5,153 bases of DNA from positions 1 to 5,153 of the forward strand of contig JABJFE010000068.1 in assembly GCA_018662905.1 (NCBI GenBank), written 5' to 3'. Under the pieces are notes generated by a model. That model was not told the origin of the DNA. It did not search any database and worked only from the letters and a program-made list of their open reading frames with translations. The position numbers were made by a program, and so were the translations under genes. Each line of letters begins with the position of its first letter. Positions within the stretch are counted from its first letter, which is position 1. Positions 1-5,153 of this stretch are shown here, one piece after another. The stretch comes from Flavobacteriaceae bacterium. Its GTDB lineage: Bacteria > Bacteroidota > Bacteroidia > Flavobacteriales > Flavobacteriaceae.

Positions 1-1641
1 GCACCTGGAGTTTCAAGAGGTGCAATTTCTGGAGGTAGATCTGAAATATCTGGTCAATTCACATTAAATGAAGCAATTGATTTAGCTAATGTTTTAAGAG
101 CGGGAAAATTACCTGCTTCAGCTGAAATTATTGAATCGGAGGTAGTAGGTCCATCGCTAGGAAAAGAAAACATTGAAAAAGGTATAAATTCTTTTATTAT
201 TGCTTTAATTCTTGTTCTTATTTGGATGATTTTCTACTATGGAAGAGCAGGTATTTACGCTGATGTTGCTCTGGTTTTAAACTTAGTTTTAATATTTGGA
301 ATTCTAGCCGGCTTAGGAGCAGTGCTTACTCTTCCTGGAATTGCCGGTATAGTTTTAACAATTGGTATGTCAGTTGATGCTAACGTACTTATTTTCGAAA
401 GAATTAGAGAAGAATTAAGAAAAGGAAAAGGAATTAAGAAATCTGTTGGAGATGGTTTTAGTAATGCTTTGTCTTCCATTTTAGATGCTAACATAACTAC
501 AGGACTGACTGCATTAATTCTTTTTGTTTTCGGATCTGGTCCAATTAAAGGGTTCGCAACAACTTTATTAATTGGTATTGCTACATCATTATTTACAGCA
601 ATTTTCATTACAAGAATGTTAGTAGATTCAAGATTATCAAAAGGTAAAATTCTTGATTTTTCTACTGCAATCACTAAAAATTTATTTAGCAAACTTTCTA
701 TTACTTTTTTACAAAAGAGAAAAGTTGCTTATTTTGTGTCTGGCTCTTTACTATTGATTAGTATCTTCTCACTAAGTACAAATGGACTTAATCAAGGTGT
801 TGATTTTGTTGGAGGAAGAACATATACCGTAAGGTTTGACAATGATGTAAATCAAACTGAAATACAAGCTTCATTAGTTGAGGTTTTAGGAAATGCTGAA
901 GCAAAAACATTTGGTTCAGACAATCAATTAAAAATCACTACTAACTACAAAGTTGATGTTGAAGGTATTGAAGTAGATGACGAAATTCAACAAAAAATGT
1001 TTGATGCATTAAAAAATAAATTTCCTGATAATTTATCGTACGATGATTTTGTTAATGGAGCTGATAATAAATCTGTAGGAATAATGGGATCATCTAAGGT
1101 TGGACCTACTATAGCCGACGATATTAAAAAGAATTCGTTTTTGGCAATTTTTGGTTCATTAGCAGTCGTGTTTTTATATATCTTGTTTAGATTTAGAGAT
1201 TGGCAATATTCTTTAGGAGCTGTTACTGCAGTTTTTCACGATGTTCTAATAGTATTGGGAATATTTTCTTTAACGTATTCATTTATGCCGTTTAGTATGG
1301 AAATTAATCAAGCATTTATTGCAGCCGTATTAACTGTGATTGGTTATTCTTTAAATGACACAGTAGTTGTTTTTGATAGAATTAGAGAGTTTAGATTAAT
1401 AAACAAATCATGGGAGTTTAAAAAGACAGTTAATAGTGCTTTAAATAGTACTTTAAGTAGAACCTTGAATACTTCTTTTACAACCCTAGTTGTATTATTG
1501 GCAATTTTCCTTTTTGGTGGAGAATCAATTAGAGGATTTATGTTCGCTTTAATTGTTGGTGTTTTAGTTGGTACTTACTCTTCGGTTTTTATCGCTACAC
1601 CTGTTATGTTTGATACATTAAGAAAAAGTTTAAAGAAATAA
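1..1641 (+). CDS. secDF: Protein translocase fusion subunit SecDF, C-terminal part (5' end outside window)
   Basis: SecDF is an inner-membrane accessory to the SecYEG translocon and uses the proton or sodium gradient to pull exported proteins across. The frame is open from base 1, so the Met at 226 is internal, not the start; 546 residues are visible. SecD part (window residues 1 to about 215): VVGPSLG at 48-54, a membrane helix at about 62-80, GMSVDANVLIFERIREEL with the conserved membrane Asp at 126, and SILDANITTG with Asp 162. SecF part: helix at about 241-259, GVDFVGG at 266-272, VGPTIADDI near 367-375, FHD at 412-414, and GYSLNDTVVVFDRIREF with the conserved Asp at 453. About eleven of twelve helices are present; the first helix and most of the large periplasmic SecD domain lie upstream. 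The single-chain fusion is usual in Bacteroidota, where the protein is about 1000 residues. The TAA stop lies one base from the convergent lgt stop. Confidence 0.97.
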   Translation, partial: APGVSRGAISGGRSEISGQFTLNEAIDLANVLRAGKLPASAEIIESEVVGPSLGKENIEKGINSFIIALILVLIWMIFYYGRAGIYADVALVLNLVLIFGILAGLGAVLTLPGIAGIVLTIGMSVDANVLIFERIREELRKGKGIKKSVGDGFSNALSSILDANITTGLTALILFVFGSGPIKGFATTLLIGIATSLFTAIFITRMLVDSRLSKGKILDFSTAITKNLFSKLSITFLQKRKVAYFVSGSLLLISIFSLSTNGLNQGVDFVGGRTYTVRFDNDVNQTEIQASLVEVLGNAEAKTFGSDNQLKITTNYKVDVEGIEVDDEIQQKMFDALKNKFPDNLSYDDFVNGADNKSVGIMGSSKVGPTIADDIKKNSFLAIFGSLAVVFLYILFRFRDWQYSLGAVTAVFHDVLIVLGIFSLTYSFMPFSMEINQAFIAAVLTVIGYSLNDTVVVFDRIREFRLINKSWEFKKTVNSALNSTLSRTLNTSFTTLVVLLAIFLFGGESIRGFMFALIVGVLVGTYSSVFIATPVMFDTLRKSLKK

Positions 1642-1642
1642 T

Positions 1643-2500
1643 TTAAGCATACTTTCTTTTCGAATATAGCATTAGGCCTATTCCTATAATCACAAAAGGT
1701 ATACTAAGCCACTGGCCAGTTGATAAAAGTCCTAAAGTATTTTCAAGATCTCCTCCTTGACTTTCCTTAACATTTTCAACTAATATTCGTATTGAAAAAA
1801 GGCAAGTTAAAAACAATCCAAAAATGAATCCCTTGTGTTTTTTTAAATCTGTTTTCCAGTAAATGTTCCAAAGAAGAATAAATAATAATAAATATCCGAA
1901 AGCTTCGTATAATTGAGCTGGATGTCTTGGAAAAATTTCGCCATTATTTTGAAATACAACACCAAAGTTTGAATTAGTATAATTCCCTACTATTTCAGAG
2001 TTAAAGAAATTACCAATTCTAACAAACATTCCTCCAATTGCGATTGGAATAGCTATCCTGTCAAAAATCCATAAAACAGAATCGTATTTAAATTTGTATT
2101 TGTATATAAACATCGCTGTAATTATACCTACCGCTGCACCATGACTGGCTAATCCTCTATATCCAACGAATTTATAACCGTCAATTATTCCAAACAACAT
2201 TGAACTGTCTATATCTTTTTTTATTGGCAATAATATTTCAATTAAATTGTTTTGAAAATATTCCCAGTTATAAAAGAATACTTCTCCCAATCTAGCTCCT
2301 AGCAAAGTCCCAAAAACTACATATATAAAAAGAGGTTCAACTAGTTCTATAGGTTTACTATCATTAACATATATTTTTTGAACTATATAATAACCTAATG
2401 AAAATGCAATGATAAACATTACACTATACCAGTAAATTGTCAAAGGTCCTAAGTTTAAAAAAACTTCATTTGGTGCCCAATTTATTTTAAATATCATCAT
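1643..2500 (-). CDS. lgt: Phosphatidylglycerol--prolipoprotein diacylglyceryl transferase Lgt
   Basis: Lgt is an inner-membrane enzyme that moves diacylglycerol from phosphatidylglycerol to the lipobox Cys of prolipoproteins, the first step of lipoprotein maturation. The protein has 285 residues, close to the 291 of E. coli Lgt, and has several membrane helices. Family residues are visible: Tyr25 in IYWYSVM, His120 in GLASHGAAVG, Arg161 and Asn164 in GGMFVRIGNFFNSEIVG, HPAQLYEA at 193-200, Arg238 and Glu242 in RILVE, and GQWLS at 262-266. These match E. coli Tyr26, His103, Arg143, Asn146, Arg239 and Glu243, so the enzyme should be active. The HGAA form replaces the enterobacterial HGG. Two adjacent ATGs (2500 and 2497) could both serve; the first is given. 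The leader is A-rich with no Shine-Dalgarno. It is the last gene of the run, 21 nt after yidD, and its TAA faces secDF across one base. Confidence 0.97.
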   Translation of the reverse strand: MMIFKINWAPNEVFLNLGPLTIYWYSVMFIIAFSLGYYIVQKIYVNDSKPIELVEPLFIYVVFGTLLGARLGEVFFYNWEYFQNNLIEILLPIKKDIDSSMLFGIIDGYKFVGYRGLASHGAAVGIITAMFIYKYKFKYDSVLWIFDRIAIPIAIGGMFVRIGNFFNSEIVGNYTNSNFGVVFQNNGEIFPRHPAQLYEAFGYLLLFILLWNIYWKTDLKKHKGFIFGLFLTCLFSIRILVENVKESQGGDLENTLGLLSTGQWLSIPFVIIGIGLMLYSKRKYA

Positions 2501-2521
2501 AATCGTGTTTTTATATATTTT

Positions 2522-2746
2522 TTAAGGGATAGGATCATATCCATTTCCTCCCCAAGGATTACATTTTATAATTCTTTTAATACTTATCAATCCCCCTTTT
2601 ATTAAACCAAATTTAATTAACGATTGTTTAGTGTATTCTGAACATGTAGGTGAATATCTGCAGGTAGAAGGTAAAATTGGAGATAATATAGTTTGGTAAA
2701 TTTTAATCAATAGAAGAATTGGATATAGAACTATTTTTTTAATCAT
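2522..2746 (-). CDS. yidD: Membrane protein insertion efficiency factor YidD
   Basis: YidD is a small peripheral inner-membrane protein that helps YidC-dependent insertion of membrane proteins. The 74 residues cover the whole family: a hydrophobic or amphipathic N-terminal helix with YQTILSPILP (17-26), the signature TCRYSPTCSEY (28-38) with Cys29 and Cys35, and RIIKCNPWGGNGYDPIP (58-74) with Cys62. E. coli YidD has 85 residues; the shorter length is normal in Bacteroidota. The start at 2746 is the only Met and fits the family N-terminus. The ATG overlaps the cysS TGA as ATGA, so translation is probably coupled to cysS. Outside this operon YidD often sits by rpmH-rnpA-yidC; here it sits by lgt, opposite secDF, still among envelope-biogenesis genes. 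Confidence 0.96.
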   Translation of the reverse strand: MIKKIVLYPILLLIKIYQTILSPILPSTCRYSPTCSEYTKQSLIKFGLIKGGLISIKRIIKCNPWGGNGYDPIP

Positions 2747-4227
2747 ACCAATTTATATGAAGAGCTGTTTTGTTCATCATTTAGTTGAACTCCTATCTTT
2801 AATAAGTCATCTCTAATCTGATCTGATAATTTAAAATTTTTATTTAATCTAGCTTCATTTCTGATTTTAATAAGTAAACTTATTAATTCGTCAGAGGAAT
2901 TATTGTTTTTAGATTCTTCATTTTCATTATTAAAACCTAAAATATTGAATAATAAATCATTGAAAGTTGTTGTTAATTTTTCTTTATCATTTGTATTTAA
3001 ATTTTTAGTATTAATATTCACATTATTAATAAACTTTACACAGTCAAATATTTCAGCTATTAGCATTGGAGTATTAAAATCGTCATTCATTTTTGAATAA
3101 CATTTACTAATCCACTGATCAACATTAAAATCTGACGCCTGATTATTATGATCTAATTGAGAAATTAATGAAAATCCACTCATTAATTTTTTAAATCCCT
3201 TTTCCGAAGCTAGCAAAGCATCATTGCTCAAGTCCAATACACTTCGGTAATGAGCTTGATAAATAAAAAACTTAACAACATTTGGACTAAAAGCTTTACT
3301 TAAAATTTTATTATTTCCATCAAAAACTTCATTTGGTAAAATAAAATTTTCTATTGATTTTGACATTTTTTTTCCATTCAATGTCAGCATGTTGGTGTGC
3401 ATCCAGAATTTTGCAGGATTTTTTCCATCTATAGCCTCTGATTGAGCAATTTCACAATCGTGATGAGGAAATTTCAAATCAATTCCTCCTCCGTGTATAT
3501 CAAAGTAATCACCGAGATATTTTTTACTCATTGATGTGCATTCAAGATGCCAGCCTGGAAATCCTTTTCCCCAGGGAGAATCCCAAAACATAATATGACT
3601 TTTTTCAGCTTTTTTCCAAAGAGCAAAATCCTGTGGATTTTTTTTGTCTGAAGAACCATCTAAAGTTCTAGATTGATTAAGCATTTCTTCAATCTTCCTT
3701 CCACTTAATTTTCCGTAAGTTTTAGATTTATTAAACTTTAGAATATCAAAATAAACTGAACCATTTTTTTCGTAGGCAAAACCAGATTTTAAAATTTGTT
3801 TTATACTTTCAATTTGTTCAATAATGTGACCGGTTGCACTTGGTTCAATACTTGGAGGGACTGTGTTTAATTTGTTTAATATATCATGGAAATCTACAGT
3901 GTATTTTTGGACAACTTCCATTGGTTCTATGTTTTCAAGTCTTGCTTTTTTGGAAACTTTATCCTCGCCTGTGTCATCTTCATTTTCTAAATGACCTACA
4001 TCGGTTAAATTCCTAACGTATCTAACTTTATATCCTAAGTGATTTAAGTATCTATAAATCAAATCAAATGAAATGAAAGTTCTACAATTTCCTAAATGTG
4101 CATTGCTGTAAACAGTGGGGCCACAAACATACATTCCAACGTTGGATTTTTCAATTGGAATAAATTTTTCTTTTTTGCCAGTTAAGGAATTATGTATTTT
4201 TAAATCTTTGGCGTAGTTTGAAATCAT
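2743..4227 (-). CDS. cysS: Cysteine--tRNA ligase CysS
   Basis: This is the cytosolic class I aminoacyl-tRNA synthetase that charges tRNA-Cys. The protein has 494 residues and is complete (E. coli 461). The Rossmann domain carries GMYVCGPTVY (31-40), the HIGH-equivalent HLGN (44-47) and KMSKS (287-291). Zinc ligands match E. coli Cys28, Cys209, His234 and Glu238: Cys35, Cys230 in GWHLECTSMS, His255 and Glu259 in FPHHDCEIAQSEA. The C-terminal DALR-type helical domain (about 325 on) contains two Asn-rich stretches (about 401-417 and 433-445), probably loops swollen by AT-rich codon use. It ends with RNEARLNKNFKLSDQIRDDL and lacks the usual Gly-Thr-x-Trp near the end. The start at 4227 leaves the family-typical LKIHNSLTGKKE lead-in. 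It begins 11 nt after the folE stop with no Shine-Dalgarno, and its TGA overlaps the yidD ATG. Confidence 0.97.
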   Translation of the reverse strand: MISNYAKDLKIHNSLTGKKEKFIPIEKSNVGMYVCGPTVYSNAHLGNCRTFISFDLIYRYLNHLGYKVRYVRNLTDVGHLENEDDTGEDKVSKKARLENIEPMEVVQKYTVDFHDILNKLNTVPPSIEPSATGHIIEQIESIKQILKSGFAYEKNGSVYFDILKFNKSKTYGKLSGRKIEEMLNQSRTLDGSSDKKNPQDFALWKKAEKSHIMFWDSPWGKGFPGWHLECTSMSKKYLGDYFDIHGGGIDLKFPHHDCEIAQSEAIDGKNPAKFWMHTNMLTLNGKKMSKSIENFILPNEVFDGNNKILSKAFSPNVVKFFIYQAHYRSVLDLSNDALLASEKGFKKLMSGFSLISQLDHNNQASDFNVDQWISKCYSKMNDDFNTPMLIAEIFDCVKFINNVNINTKNLNTNDKEKLTTTFNDLLFNILGFNNENEESKNNNSSDELISLLIKIRNEARLNKNFKLSDQIRDDLLKIGVQLNDEQNSSSYKLV

Positions 4228-4238
4228 TTCAAATTATT

Positions 4239-4919
4239 TCAGCTTTCGTTACGAATATAATCTAAAAATTCTCTTTTGACATTATTATCTTTAAACTTGC
4301 CTCCAAACTCAGCTGTAACTGTACTACAATCTTTATCTTTTATTCCTCTTGAATTAACACACAAATGTTTAGCATCAATAACACATGCTACATCTTCGGT
4401 CCCAAGAGCCTCTTGTAAAGCTTTAACTACTTGTATAGTTAATCTTTCTTGTACCTGAGGGCGTCTAGCAAAATAATCAACAATTCTGTTCATTTTAGAT
4501 AAACCAATTACGTTACCATTTGAAAAGTAAGCTACGTGAGCTTTTCCAAATATTGGTAATAAATGGTGTTCGCATGTAGAATATACCGTTATGTTTTTTT
4601 CAACCAACATTTCTTTGTACAAATATTTGTTATCAAAAGTTGAAGCTTTTGGCATATTCTTAGGGTTAAGTCCTCCAAACAGCTCATTTACATAAGCCTT
4701 AGCCACCCTTTTAGGAGTTCCTTTTAAACTATCATCGGTAAGGTCCATTCCTAAAGTTTCTAAAATATTGTACACATTTTTCTCAATGACTGAAATTTTT
4801 TCTTCGTCAGTCATTTCAAAAGCATCTTCTCTTAGTGGAGTATCGGCTGAAGAACTTAGGTGGTCATCACCAACAACATCTAATTGTTCTTCAAAAAATT
4901 TTTCGTATTTCATATTCAT
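4239..4919 (-). CDS. folE: GTP cyclohydrolase I FolE
   Basis: FolE is a cytosolic enzyme that converts GTP to 7,8-dihydroneopterin triphosphate and formate, the first step of tetrahydrofolate synthesis. The 226 residues contain the full type I domain: LTDDSLKGTPKRVAKAYV (60-77), STCEHHLLPIFGKAHVAY (114-131), GLSKMNRIVDYFARRPQVQERL (139-160) and HLCVNSRGIKD (185-195). Zinc ligands correspond to Cys116, His119 and Cys187 (E. coli Cys110, His113, Cys181); His118 and His185 are the catalytic-site histidines. The first 40 or so residues, with GDDHLSSSADTPLREDAF, form an acidic extension absent from E. coli but, from memory, common in flavobacterial homologues. ATGs at 4919 and 4913 (Met1 and Met3) are both possible; the first is used. 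It is the first gene of the folE-cysS-yidD-lgt run, with a candidate promoter directly upstream. Confidence 0.97.
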   Translation of the reverse strand: MNMKYEKFFEEQLDVVGDDHLSSSADTPLREDAFEMTDEEKISVIEKNVYNILETLGMDLTDDSLKGTPKRVAKAYVNELFGGLNPKNMPKASTFDNKYLYKEMLVEKNITVYSTCEHHLLPIFGKAHVAYFSNGNVIGLSKMNRIVDYFARRPQVQERLTIQVVKALQEALGTEDVACVIDAKHLCVNSRGIKDKDCSTVTAEFGGKFKDNNVKREFLDYIRNES

Positions 4920-4932
4920 ATAAATCTGTTTG

Positions 4933-4940
4933 CAAAGATA
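4933..4940 (-). promoter_or_regulatory. Candidate Bacteroidota -7 promoter box for folE operon
   Basis: The minus strand reads TATCTTTG here, an exact match to the Bacteroidota sigma-A -7 consensus TAnnTTTG. It lies in the only intergenic space before folE, 13 nt upstream of the first ATG. No TTG or TTTG -33 element is visible at the usual 17-20 nt spacing; that stretch is pure AT with a 10-base palindrome, ATTAATTAAT, at 4948-4957. Transcription would start near 4928-4929, leaving a leader of only about 9-10 nt. The match is exact, but the motif is short and the region AT-rich, so the call rests mostly on position. Confidence 0.55.
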
Positions 4941-4978
4941 ATTAAAGATTAATTAATAGTATAGTTAATAAATTATTT

Positions 4979-5153
4979 CTAAAATTTAAAAATTACTGAT
5001 AGTGAAGATATTGAATTAGTCGTATTAATGAGTGCTGAATCAGTTAAGCCTGTATCAAATAATTGATAATTTTTCTCAGATTCAATAGTTTTGTGTGAGA
5101 GATTTAAAATCGTACTACCTAAATCTAAACCTATCCCAAAAGAATATGAATTA
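4979..5153 (-). CDS. C-terminal end of an outer-membrane beta-barrel protein, probably OMPP1/FadL type (5' end outside window)
   Basis: An open frame enters from the right edge (first full codon at 5152) and runs 57 codons to a TAG at 4981-4979. It shows alternating polar and hydrophobic strands: YSFGIGLDLGSTILNLSHK, then NYQLFDTGLTDSALINTT, then a last strand SISSLSVIFKF ending in Phe. A terminal aromatic residue on an amphipathic strand is the mark of outer-membrane barrels recognised by the BAM complex. The pattern Gly-rich strand, then YQLFDTGLTDSA, then a final strand resembles flavobacterial OMPP1/FadL/TodX-like transporters for hydrophobic compounds, but this is from memory and only the last two or three strands are visible. 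Another barrel family cannot be excluded. It lies on the folE strand, 59 nt upstream, with no GC-rich hairpin terminator between, so some read-through into folE is possible. Confidence 0.6.
   Translation of the reverse strand, partial: NSYSFGIGLDLGSTILNLSHKTIESEKNYQLFDTGLTDSALINTTNSISSLSVIFKF

Noticed and set aside
255..692. 145-codon open frame antisense to secDF
   Set aside because: It lies entirely inside strongly conserved SecD coding sequence, has no recognisable domain, and is the expected shadow of an AT-rich gene.
1711..1720. Perfect 10-base palindrome ACTGGCCAGT
   Set aside because: It encodes part of the conserved TGQWL stretch of Lgt, has no loop or T-run for a terminator, and I saw no second copy.
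2607..2614. TAAATTTG on the minus strand, a possible internal promoter before lgt
   Set aside because: It matches TAnnTTTG but lies inside yidD coding sequence with no -33 partner noted; such matches are expected by chance at this base composition. A similar match, TATGTTTG, inside the start of cysS is dismissed likewise.
2903..3100. Open frame on the plus strand within cysS
   Set aside because: It is antisense to the conserved CysS C-terminal domain, with low-complexity hydrophobic sequence and no upstream signal. The short frames at 3834-4016 and 4276-4458 are rejected for the same reason.
4941..4978. AT-rich stretch with imperfect inverted repeats as a terminator for the barrel gene
   Set aside because: The pairing is almost all A-T, and there is no stable stem followed by a T-run on the minus strand.
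1..5153. Signs of a mobile element, CRISPR array, defence system or RNA gene
   Set aside because: No terminal repeats, direct-repeat arrays, tRNA-like cloverleaf or unfamiliar protein was seen; nearly every base is in a recognised housekeeping gene and composition is even.

Overview
The window looks like core chromosome from a member of the Bacteroidota, most likely a low-GC marine-type flavobacterium. Four things point there. SecD and SecF are one fused protein. The start codons lack Shine-Dalgarno sequences. A Bacteroidota-type -7 box (TAnnTTTG) sits before folE. The proteins carry group-typical signatures, such as HLGN in place of HIGH in CysS, the GLASHGAA motif in Lgt, and the N-terminal block of FolE. 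Base composition is strongly AT-rich (roughly 30% GC by eye) and uniform, with no sign of transfer.

Layout: positions 1-1641 (+) hold the C-terminal part of secDF, whose start lies outside the window. It converges tail to tail with a minus-strand gene run, with one base between the two stop codons. Read from right to left, that run is folE (4919-4239), cysS (4227-2743), yidD (2746-2522) and lgt (2500-1643). Spacers are 11 nt, a 4-nt overlap and 21 nt, so this is probably one operon. A candidate promoter lies directly before folE. At the right edge (5153-4979, -) is the last 57 codons of an outer-membrane beta-barrel-like protein, probably of the OMPP1/FadL type.

Functionally, three neighbours act on protein export and the envelope: SecDF (proton- or sodium-driven pulling of exported proteins), YidD (accessory factor for YidC-dependent membrane insertion) and Lgt (first step of lipoprotein maturation). 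FolE (folate/pterin synthesis) and CysS (Cys-tRNA charging) are housekeeping enzymes that share the transcript. Coding density is near complete and the longest gene-free stretch is 59 bases. I found no RNA gene, mobile element, CRISPR array, long repeat or undescribed system. The points worth a second look are small-scale: gene junctions, a very short folE leader and motif variants.
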